NCBI RefSeq assembly: GCF_022581195.2
Contig: NC_061459.1
Coordinates: forward strand, 2,914,001 to 2,978,000
Direction: 5' to 3'
DNA: 64,000 bases
From: Helicoverpa zea
Taxonomy: Eukaryota; Arthropoda; Insecta; Lepidoptera; Noctuidae
Made by a program: the position numbers and the translations under genes. The notes under the pieces are model-generated. The model searched no databases. It saw only the letters and a program-made list of their open reading frames with translations, and had not been told where the DNA came from. Shown piece after piece: positions 22,931-32,376 of this stretch (the stretch's first letter is position 1; every line of letters begins with the position of its first letter).

Positions 22931-23837
22931 AGTTTGTTGAAATCATAGATTTTTTTTATTAGGTAGAATACTCCATCGTCCTTAACACTTTAGATTTGTC
23001 AAATTGGAGAAACATTTTATTTTAGAGATTTCCGAAACTACTACTAAAACTATTTGTGGAATTGTGTTCGAACTATTAGTGTTAGTTAATTTTTGCACAC
23101 CAGACAAAAATACTACAGTATGCCTACCTTCTATAGGACTTATTGTTTTCTGGTTATCTTTATACTGCCACCTAATTTTGCATAAGCATTAATCGTATGG
23201 TTTTGCACTCATCGGAATTATAAACCATGTCTTAATTTGCATGTTGAAGTATTACGAAATCTTTTTACATATAGTTTAATCCACTTTCATTCATAAGAAT
23301 TGTCCTCCAAACAATCTGACTGACCTTTCTTTGAAAACGAAAGTTTAGTGCAAAGTTAACTCGTTTTGAATTATTTGTAAACATATTTAGGAATAAATTA
23401 TTGCGTATTTGTAACCTATGGTATGGTATTATTATGTTATGTAACAATTTTTTTTATCTCAATATTCTTCAGCGAAATATGAGAGATTTACGTAATATTT
23501 TCATTTATTTCAGTGAGCTATAATAGTGCAAAATAAAAATATTTTAGAGCGTTACAGAAAGTGATAATACTCAGGTAATAGTTTAATGAATATCGGCAAA
23601 TCTCGAAGACACCGGTAACAATAAACGGATATACGGTTAACTTGTTACACATTCGGATATATTTTTCGGATATCGATAATTATTAACATCACTATTGACT
23701 GCTAATATTTCCTAAATCCTCGCAAAAATCTAAAGAGCATTGTTAGGATATGATAATAATTTATAATCTATTAATTTATTGTTAAAAACAATATTTTTAA
23801 AAACTACCCTACATTAAAAAAATATGTAAATATTTAC

Positions 23838-24138
23838 TTTTCAGGGCCCATAGCTCCAATCGGTCCAGGCTGTCCAAGTAAAGCTGGCTATCCCTTCTGC
23901 ACTGCTCGCTCGTCCCGTTCGTAGGCACCACAAGTTTCGGGAACCTATCCCACAATTCCACAATATTGAAACGTCCACTTTCATCGAAAGACTCATTTTT
24001 CGCGGCTACTTTTAATATAGTCCCATTTAATATCGAATCGGTTAATAAACTTTTGTCTGGAAGTGTTAACTCGATGCACTCCCGCGCAGCGACGGTTGCG
24101 ATCGCGAGGAGCAAGATTGCGCATGCGCGCGGCGCCAT
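23838..24138 (-). CDS. NRF-6-like gene A, exon 1 (signal peptide, start of NRF domain)
   Basis: First coding exon of a nose-resistant-to-fluoxetine (NRF-6)-like protein, 100 codons plus one base. The ATG at 24138 is chosen because it opens a classic signal peptide (MAPRACAILLLAIATVAA, then REC); the reading frame stays open upstream but shows no leader there. NGT, NES and a second NGT are possible N-glycosylation sites, fitting a luminal or extracellular segment. The exon ends in ECRRDS-like sequence (SEQCRRDSQLYLDSLDRLELWALK), the typical start of the NRF domain, followed by a GTAAAT donor at 23837 in phase 1. It joins exon 2 to read WALK-M-FDATAK, matching gene B (WALN-M-LDATAK). Family assignment is strong; exact function (transport or acyl transfer) is unknown. 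Confidence 0.88.
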
Positions 24139-24181
24139 GATGTTACACTGTATGACGGCCGGCGGACAATTCGCGGGTATA

Positions 24182-24219
24182 TCTGAACCGATCTGAACGT
24201 GCGTATTTGTTACTATAAT
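24182..24219 (-). promoter_or_regulatory. Candidate core promoter of gene A
   Basis: Reading on the minus strand, a TATA-like GATTATAGTA (24220-24211) is followed about 25-30 bases later by two TTCAGAT initiator-like motifs (around 24197 and 24187), giving a predicted leader of roughly 45-60 bases before the ATG at 24138. The spacing suits an arthropod TATA/Inr promoter. This is motif reading only; no transcript evidence is available here. Confidence 0.35.
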
Positions 24220-27200
24220 CGATGAATCGAACAATAGCGTTGAGTAATTTTTTTTTAATATATCATTGGGTAATTAAGATGGGATTTTTGAAATCGATTG
24301 ATTTAATTGTTTTGTTAATTAATTTGGTGACTTGGCTGTATTGTTAGTGTCAGTTACCACAGGTGTTGTTGATGACGGTTGGTCGGTGGGTGGGTCCGAT
24401 ATTTGGCTGGCATTGTGACGTCATTCTCACAGGTCTCGTCACCTGTACGGTAGCCGTGACGTAATGGCAACATTGAAATGAAAAAAAGTGGTAATTCAAA
24501 CAAATGCGGTTTGTTGTTTAACTAAGCGTGATAATAAGTAAACACCATGGTCTTGAGGTTATGTCCCTCTATGTTTTGTTTTTAAACGTCACCGTAGGCA
24601 ACTTTTCACACCTATCTTGTTTGTTGTTAAGGAAAGATTTGTATATATGGATAGTTTTATGTATCTCGGGGTATGTGACGATGAAATTCGAAACCTACTA
24701 GAGAAAATGCAATTTTCTTTCATTTTACTACATTTAAAATGCAATATTATTCCTTATCAACATGGGCTATATTTTGTACTGTTACGGGAAGTATTTCCTC
24801 TCAGGTTGGGGTTGAATGGTATTAATTTTGGAAATATGCTTTTTTTAAGAATAATAAGAATCTGCGATATTTTTAGTAAAACAAGGAAAATAAAAAAATA
24901 AACTACGTTTTTGAGTATCTGTGATACCTTGAAAGTACTCGTCGCTAACATTGCGTGATGATAATTTGAACGTCAAATGTTTGCCTTGCTTGGCCGAGAC
25001 CTGCAAAAAACATTTTAGTAGCCATCGATTAGAATGTATCAGATTGATGAACTAACTGCAGTTACCTTTACACAAAACTCATCATCATTATTTTGTTTTA
25101 GACTGCATAAGGTATTACATGGAGTCCTAGTTAGTTTTACTTCTAATATTAAGTCGGAAAAGCGCAACTCTGATGACGTTATGAATTGATAGACAAGAGC
25201 CATTTAGATATTTAAATTAAGTATTGAAAGAAGTTATTAATCGCAGGCAAAACTCATATACCTACGTCGAAGAAAATGCTCAACATTGCACTTGGACTCA
25301 AAATATTTTTCTTCTGTAAATGGCCGGGGCCAGAAGAACGCTACTTCTTGTATATTTCTTCTTATTTATTTTTACCAGCAATATCACAAAATTCTTACCT
25401 TATAATAGCCCAGGACTATCAAGAGGACACCAAAGAATGTTTCTGGGAAATTCTATTCTATTCTATTTTTGCATATGGCAATCCGTGTCGATGTCAATTT
25501 CGACGATTCTGCCAATGACAAGTGGGATGAGAAGCAAGTCTCCGTCGTCACAACTTTTTCACATCGTTAAATACGTCATAATGTTTTCTTGACAGTTTTG
25601 TTTCCTTCTTCTATTCAATTAAGTATAATATTCATCATTTTTAAGTTCTTAATTAGTAGACGATTTAAGATAAGAGCATGAATCTCAGCATGACTATGCG
25701 CTTCATTAGTTTTTCTCTTAATTAATTCATAATAATCATTATCATAGTCATCCTTTTACAGATCCAGTAGTAGTTTACCCAAAATCTGACTCTGTAATCT
25801 GACTGTGTAAGATATAATTTACAGCCTACGAAGAACTGTTTGTTGTAAATTGTTAATGGCTTTGATTACAATGATGATAAGGATATAACCCCTAAAGACG
25901 ACTCCATCCTACTTTTTATACTGAAGCTTGAAAAAAAAACTCCCAAAACGCGGGAGAGACTGCGAGAAACCGACAGCTTTTTCAATAAAAAAAGAAAATC
26001 AATCCTAAGAAAAAAAGCTTTACAACTAATTTATTACACTCAAATAATCGTAAAAAAGCACATCACTAATCTTTATTCAATAAACAAAACATTTTCTCGA
26101 GGTTTATTATTTCGGATAAAACGACAGTTGGGCCAGGGGCAAAGGAGAATCGGTGCTTTAAGGCCAATGTGTCTTTTATAGATAGCCATTTAGGCCCAGA
26201 GTGGAATCTATATAGTGGTGATTACGGTAGGGAAAGAGAGCTTAGCTATTATGAGACAAGGTTGGGCATTTATCGATAAGGATTCAATTACGTAGTCGGA
26301 CTTCGAAAATAAAATCGATGTACAGATTAAATTGACGATTTTGGCAATGATAAAATTCCTGTTACAGATTTAAATATATTTTTATTTGATTTTATTTTTC
26401 CGCTTAGTTATATTTCAGTTCATAAAAATAGTATACTGAATTTGTTTATTTTGATACATACAAACGCCAATATTATGATTCAGTGTGAAGATAAATATAT
26501 GTTTATGCAATATTGTGATACTAATACTAGAAAATTGAGTTCCGTAAATGCGTTATGACATGGTTCATACGGACATACAATTTTGAAATAAATAAATAAA
26601 TAGTGAAGAAAGAAAACCCTTTGAGTCGTTGATTGATCAACAAAACGATTCTGATTTAATTAATTAAGTCATGCATAATGTTAAGATTTGATTCCAATAT
26701 GAATTGTAGATTTAATATATATTTATTTACGGATTCTATTAATTCGCAGTAGGTAATCCACAACCTAAGATGATTAGGCTTATTTTAAAAACAAGCTTTT
26801 TAAAAATAGCAACTTTTGTATATAAATATTTTGGTTGGATGTATCGATATCGATATTTTGAGTTCCAACACTATTTACGCGTGACCCTAATATTTTTTGG
26901 CTATTGTGACGACAAATATGAAGGGCTCAGATATTATCGAGATCATAAAAGTATATTTTTATATGCTATCAATATTATTATGTCCCCGTAACGTGGTCAG
27001 CTAATTAATTCTTTCAGTTATTTCTTATTTATTAAGATCGTTATTAAGAGTAGAACTCATGTTTTTTATTTACATTTTAATAATAAGTTATTCATCATTT
27101 ATAATGTTTTTCTTGCTTTGATGCCTTGCTAATTGAATGAACCAACAGTTTTTCAAAACTGATACTGAAAAGACTTAACTTCTAACTTCAGTCACCATCA

Positions 27201-27604
27201 TCCAAAGCCTTGCTTTTCAACTTCTAACCATAGAAAAATGACTTTAAACATGAGAATCGCAAAGTCTGCTTACAGAACTTTCCAAGGTAAGCAGAAGCCT
27301 CGATTAGGACAGCCTTGGCCATGACAAACATGCGATATTTTTCATCAAGAACCACGCAATCAGACTGAATCTTTCTATGTAGCTTTTTTTTAGGTTAGCC
27401 AACAATTGTTTACACATAATATTATATTTAGAATTGACATATAAACTTTTGTAAGTGTAACAATCACTTATAGGCTAACACGACATGCACCACAGGTACA
27501 TGGTTATTTACACAAATAAATTATTTAGTTAGTTTTGTTCTTAAGATGAGGTTAGATGTAACATTGGAATTCACTAATATTTCATGGGAATTTTTTATAT
27601 TATT
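24220..27604. other. Intergenic, AT-rich, no gene recognised
   Basis: Between the gene A promoter and the first recognised repeat. Only short open frames occur and none has a recognisable domain. A slightly higher-complexity stretch at 25315-25575 is listed as a weak finding. Confidence 0.6.
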
Positions 27605-28120
27605 ATTATTAGACTCTTATTGCCTTAAACCCATCATGTTTCTTCTGAAGCCCTTTATATCGGGTGTGTCATTCATAATCACATTAAATGAAATGCGTTA
27701 ATATACTGGTTAATATATGTCGATTAACACCAAGAAAAAAGAAAAATACGTGAAAATAAAAAAATGCATTTTTAATTTAATAAAAACGAACACCATATGG
27801 AAGTCAGTCATTACAAACAGCTGAAATTCTCCCCTGAAAACTGACAGCTGTCAACTGATCAAAACATTCAATACTCCTAACTTTATCTCTGCTTAACACA
27901 TGATGTTGTAAATTATGAAAACGAAAAATGAGTCCTGTGGCTAAACCGCTGAATGGATTATGTTATTTTTTTTACAAATCGCTATAGAATATCATGAAGT
28001 ACATGTGATAGAATTTAATGTGATTATGAACGACACACCCGATATACCGGCGGGCCGCGGTAACTCTTTCGAAAAATCCTGCAGCCCCGAACAATCTCGC
28101 AGCCTGAATCTTTATGCCTA
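27605..28120 (+). repeat. Dispersed repeat copy interrupted by the MITE
   Basis: Left part 27605-27659 and right part 28043-28120 together match the repeats at 31752-31895 and 35918-36075 (TCAGACTCTTACTGA-like, then GTGTTCCTTC, GGGCCGCGGTAACTCTTTCG, CAATCCCGCAG). The family is common in moth genomes and resembles a SINE in size; no encoded protein. Confidence 0.6.
27660..28042. mobile_element. 383-bp MITE with about 30-bp TIRs, TATA duplication
   Basis: Terminal inverted repeats TCGGGTGTGTC(A/G)TTCATAA and the following TCACATTAAAT match with one difference. TATA flanks both sides (27656-27659, 28043-28046). No coding capacity. It interrupts a dispersed repeat: the left flank (ACTCTTATTG, CCCTTTATA) and right flank (GGGCCGCGGTAACTCTTTCG) rejoin to match the uninterrupted copy at 31752-31895. 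Confidence 0.8.
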
Positions 28121-28975
28121 AGGCTACATTTCAGTTCCATTGTTCTAAAATAAGAATTAGTTTATATTACAAAAATGTCGAAGTTCAAGACTTAGGTGAC
28201 AATTGCTATGGCATTGAATAGTCGTTTCGAAAGAAATACTTGTTTCAATTAACATATATGCCTACCTAAGATGCGTTGGACTGTTTATTAACATTATAAT
28301 GTTGTTTTCAACGGAGGCTCGTGGCTAATATACAGTCGCCGGGAAAAAAGAAAATGACAATTAACTATATTATGAAAGACCTATTTTATCTTGAAAATAG
28401 TTATAGCTTTGAACTTTGATTTATAAAAAAGTGATACCGTTAGTAAATTATTGTGTTTGTAATTTTGGAAAAACCTCTCAAAGTGAAAGTTTTGGCAAAT
28501 GGATTATGCGCTGAAGGAAAACTGAAAAACTTTCGACTATTCATAATGTCGTACTATTATTACAACAGATTTTGATCAATTTTGTTAGATATAAAGTATT
28601 TTTAATAAATGCACTTTATTTTAAATTGCATACTTTTAATAGCTAAATGGTATTCACGAAACATGACAACGTAATAAGAAAATGATATGATCACTAAATA
28701 ATCTATTTTTCGATAATGAGTCAAAATATAATATCATTGGTTTCTTTTTTGGTTTGCAGATGAGCTTCAAACTTTTATGGTATTGTCATAAAACCCGGTA
28801 GGGCGAAGAGGATTCTTTTAATTTATTAAGTAATTTTTAAATTAACCTTGAACTACGATCATCTATAAAAACGAGTTCGTGTGATGTGACCAAATATTAT
28901 AATTACCTATGGATTAAAATTGTAGGCTTATTTTTTTGGGGTCCCGTAAACAAAGAGAAAAGCGGGACACTGTTA

Positions 28976-31032
28976 CACAGGTCAACAAAAGAAAAAAAAA
29001 ATTTTGGTGCCGAGATCTCATTTACGGTTTTGTATTAGGTATGCATTGACAACACTAAAAATATATATTTTTTTTTTTTCCTACGTGTAGTTTTTTGTCT
29101 ACCCTCTATTTTTTAACTTTGCAGTAAATAGTACTTTCGTGAGCACGGTTTCAAGTCTTATTTGTCTCTTTCAATAAATAAATCGATTTTGATACAATGT
29201 CTTCATCGCGTAGAAGTTGTGTCAATGATCCAAATATGTTTTGTTACATTTGTGGGGAATATACAGTCAAAAAGTTTAGGAAACCTATTACAGATTTTAT
29301 AAAAAGTGCCTATTTTTCGTACTTTAACTCGCAAATTGAAGATAAAAACAAGCCATGGATACCGCAAATTGTTTGTAAAATGTGCTATGAACACTTGAGA
29401 CAATGGGTCAGTGGTAAAAGAAGCCGTATGAGGTTCGGGGTGCCTATGCAATGGAGAGAACCAAAAAATCACTTCGATGACTGTTACTTCTGCTGTGTCA
29501 ATTTGCATGGTGTTAACGTTAAAAAAATGATTTATCCAGACTTACAATCGGCTAGAAGACCTTTACCACATTCAGAGGAAGTACCTGTTCCAACGTTTTG
29601 TTTTACCTATGAATCATCATGTGAAGAAACCGATAGTAACGCGTCAAGCGATAGTGACATTGAAGAAACAGCGTCTTCAGAGCCAAAACCTTTCACCCAA
29701 GTCGAATTAAACGATTTAATAAGGGATCTCGAACTACCTAAAGAATCTGCAGAGTTGTTGGCTTCTAGATTAAAAGAAAAAAACTTGTTGGCGTCAGGTA
29801 CGAAAGTGACATTCTATCGTACAAGAGAGCAAGATTTGCTACCATTTTTTAATTCGGAAAATGATCTTGTTTTTTGTTCGGATGTGCAAGGCCTACTTCT
29901 CAAAATGGGTCTTTCAAAATACCAACCAAGTGAATGGCGTCTCTTCATAGACAGTTCTAAACGAAGCCTTAAGTGTGTTCTTTTACACAATGGCAACCAA
30001 TTTGGTTCAGTTCCCATTGCTCATTCAACCAAATTAAAGGAAGAATATCAAAATATTGCACTTGTTCTAGGAAAAATCAAATATAATGAACACAAATGGA
30101 GCATTTGTGTAGATCTAAAAATGGTTAACTTCTTATTAGGACAGCAAAGTGGATACACCAAATACCCATGTTTTTATTGTCTGTGGGATAGTCGTGCTAA
30201 ACAGCAACACTGGAGAAATAGAGATTGGCCTGTACGTGAGATGTTGGAAGTGGGAAAGCAGAATGTAATAAACCCATCTTTGGTTCCAAGAGATAAAATT
30301 ATATTGCCCCCCTTGCACATTAAACTAGGACTAATGAAACAATTTGTGAAGGCGTTAGATAAAAATGGGCAATGTTTTTCTTATATAACGAGAAAATTTC
30401 GTAGTCTAAGCATAGAAAAGATAAAAGCGGGTATTTTTGATGGACCACAGATAAGAATATTAATAAATGATACTAATTTCTCAAGTTCAATGACCAGTTT
30501 GGAGCTACTTGCGTGGAATTCGTTTGTTGAAGTTACAAAAAATTTTCTGGGAAATCACAAGTCTAGTAACTACTCTGAAATTGTTAACAACATGCTGGAG
30601 AATTTCAAAAACTTAGGATGTAACATGTCCATCAAAGTGCATTATCTCCACAGTCACCTTGACCAGTTTCCAGAGAATCTTGGTTCCTATAGCGAAGAAC
30701 AAGGGGAGCGGTTTCATCAGGACCTAAAAACTATGGAAGAGAGGTACCAAGGCCGATGGGATCAGCATATGATGGCTGACTACTGCTGGGGGATGCAGCG
30801 TGATTGTCCTGCTACTCCTCATTCACGAAAATCGCGTAAAAAGAAGTTTTTGTGTACATAAGAATTTAATATATGTTGTTTTTGGTGTAATTATGGTTTT
30901 TTCTGTTTAATAAAAAAATCTAGAAAACTACACGTAGAAAATCAAAATTTTTGCTATTTATGTAATTACTATAGGGTCCTAAATTAAAAAAATAATACAG
31001 CTTTTCGGCACCAAAACCACTGTTGACCAGTG
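28976..31032 (+). mobile_element. DNA transposon with CAC-type inverted ends, unassigned superfamily
   Basis: 2,057-bp element between TTA trinucleotides (28973-28975 and 31033-31035), a possible 3-bp target duplication. Left end CACAGGTCAACA followed by TTTTGGTGCCGA; right end (complement) CACTGGTCAACA followed by TTTTGGTGCCGA. A second subterminal inverted pair, CTACGTGTAGTTTT, lies at about 29083 and 30930. The ends are similar but not identical. It carries one intact 554-codon ORF. CACTG/CACAG ends with a 3-bp duplication recall the CACTA (CMC) superfamily, but this is inference. Confidence 0.72.
29197..30861 (+). CDS. Candidate transposase with N-terminal zinc finger (554 aa)
   Basis: Single-exon protein inside the 2.06-kb TIR element. 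N-terminus has CYIC (Cys16, Cys19) and CKMC (Cys60, Cys63), a treble-clef spacing like the insect ZAD fold, then a CYFCC motif near 97-101. A Ser/Glu-rich linker (about 140-170) separates it from the catalytic part. Candidate catalytic acids: Asp252 (WRLFIDSSK), Asp306 (WSICVDLKMVNFLLGQQ, followed by a CFYC knuckle) and Glu504 (EEQGERFHQDLK), plus a conserved-looking LPPLHIKLG. I recognise this as a family present in many near-identical invertebrate copies, usually annotated as uncharacterised. DDE-type transposase is an inference from acid spacing and TIR context. The C-terminus is basic (SRKSRKKKF), perhaps a nuclear signal. Confidence 0.7.
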   Translation: MSSSRRSCVNDPNMFCYICGEYTVKKFRKPITDFIKSAYFSYFNSQIEDKNKPWIPQIVCKMCYEHLRQWVSGKRSRMRFGVPMQWREPKNHFDDCYFCCVNLHGVNVKKMIYPDLQSARRPLPHSEEVPVPTFCFTYESSCEETDSNASSDSDIEETASSEPKPFTQVELNDLIRDLELPKESAELLASRLKEKNLLASGTKVTFYRTREQDLLPFFNSENDLVFCSDVQGLLLKMGLSKYQPSEWRLFIDSSKRSLKCVLLHNGNQFGSVPIAHSTKLKEEYQNIALVLGKIKYNEHKWSICVDLKMVNFLLGQQSGYTKYPCFYCLWDSRAKQQHWRNRDWPVREMLEVGKQNVINPSLVPRDKIILPPLHIKLGLMKQFVKALDKNGQCFSYITRKFRSLSIEKIKAGIFDGPQIRILINDTNFSSSMTSLELLAWNSFVEVTKNFLGNHKSSNYSEIVNNMLENFKNLGCNMSIKVHYLHSHLDQFPENLGSYSEEQGERFHQDLKTMEERYQGRWDQHMMADYCWGMQRDCPATPHSRKSRKKKFLCT

Positions 31033-31035
31033 TTA

Positions 31036-31200
31036 TCAAAGTCAAAGGTTTTTATTGCATATACATATAGACCTGTTACAGGTGCTTAAGAAACGTCAAC
31101 CTAGTTGCGCGGTTCCAAAAAGTGGGTCTTATGGGGAAGAACCGGCAAGAAACTCCATAGGCACTCTTTTTAAACGGTTTTATTTAGCTCACCCCGTTTG
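31036..31200 (-). repeat. Non-LTR element 3' fragment abutting the DNA transposon
   Basis: Contains AAAGTCAAAGGTTTTTATTG, GCACTCTTTTTAAACGG and GAACCGGCAAGAAACTCCAT, motifs of a common moth LINE 3' UTR read in reverse. It begins directly after the right TTA of the 28976-31032 element, so that element may have inserted at its edge. Confidence 0.5.
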
Positions 31201-31751
31201 TTTTTTTTTATTTTTTCAAAAAAAGAAGTGTTTACAATATTTTATGGGTTGACTCTGAGAAAATTATATTCCTAAGATTTTACAGTTCGTCTTTGCCCGT
31301 TTTGTCCTTGCTGCATCTCGTGAACTGAGGTAGCTAGACTTATTGTTGCCGCTAAAATGAAAACCAGAATAAAATAAATATTTTAGGGGCGCCCATACAA
31401 CAAACGCGGTATTTTTTCAATTCTAGAGATAATGGTATGGAACCCTTATCGTTTGCGAGTTTTAAGAAAATTTTATAAGTAGGCGTTGGCTCCCCATTTA
31501 CCTAACCCATATTTTATATGATAATTCAATCATACGATGAAATTTTAAACGGCGTGGGATTTTTCAAACCTGTCTTCTTTATTTGAAGTTGGCTATAAAA
31601 AAAGGGGTTCTATCTTCCTTTATAGTAGCATGATCTAATATATTGTAGCCATAATAGGTAGACAGCATATTATATCTGGCAGATATATAGTGTGAAATTA
31701 TGTAAATATTATATTACCTTATATACCTTTAGCGATGGCAAGAATCATCGA

Positions 31752-31895
31752 ATGACTCCTCCCGCCGTGGGTTAGCAGCGGTGAGGGAGTGTCAGTCTTT
31801 TACTGACAAAAAATCCATCGTGTTCCTTCGTAGACTTTTTATGTACCTGGGCCGCGGTAACTCTTTCGAACAATCCCGCAGTCCCATCTTGACAC
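31752..31895 (+). repeat. Dispersed repeat copy (uninterrupted)
   Basis: Shares GTGGGTTAGCAGC, GAGGGAGTGTCAG and GGGCCGCGGTAACTCTTTCG with the copies at 27605 and 35918. Noncoding. Confidence 0.65.
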
Positions 31896-32024
31896 ACATA
31901 ATGACAAAGGTTGTAACGTCAAAGGGATGACGAAAACCAAATTAGCTAGGCAGAAGATTAAGTAGTTAAAAAAAAACCTGTAATTTTATAGTGAACCGGC
32001 AGAACGACTTTCGGTTTTAGTGAA

Positions 32025-32376
32025 CCCACCCAAAACAAAAATGTGAAAGACTGCCAAGTTCGATAATATGGGAATGCTTCGCCTATAAAAGAAGTGAGAT
32101 CTGAATAAGTACCAAGTTCCATACACATACCTCAGTTAAAAATAGTTACTTTTTAATGATGTTACTTGGCAAGTTTTCATACACCTACTAAACGCAATGA
32201 ATCAAGTATTTAATTTTCTATTAAAACTTGCCAAGTAATCATCATTAAAAAGTAACTATTTTTAACTGAGGTATGTGTATGGAACTTGGTACTTATTCAG
32301 ATCTCACTTCTTTTATAGGCGAAGCATTCCCATATTATCGAACTTGGCAGTCTTTCACATTTTTGTTTTGGGTGGG
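32025..32376. repeat. Near-perfect long inverted repeat (153/154-bp arms, 45-bp loop)
   Basis: Arm 32025-32177 is the reverse complement of 32223-32376 apart from a single site near the loop (GATGTTAC against GATGATTAC). The loop is 32178-32222. The arm unit (CCAAGTTCGATAATATGGGA, CTTCGCCTATAAAAGAAGTG) resembles a dispersed moth repeat, so this may be two copies in head-to-head orientation or a foldback element. Transcribed, it would fold into a long hairpin. Confidence 0.95.

Larger units (their letters stand above)
11415..23835. other. Gene A intron 1
   Basis: About 12.4 kb, carrying the SINE (14265), LINE tails (14723, 16474), a repeat (17549) and the CR1-like LINE (18237-22896). The stretch 11415-14240 holds no recognised gene, only a GC-rich patch at 13625-13740. 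Confidence 0.75.
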
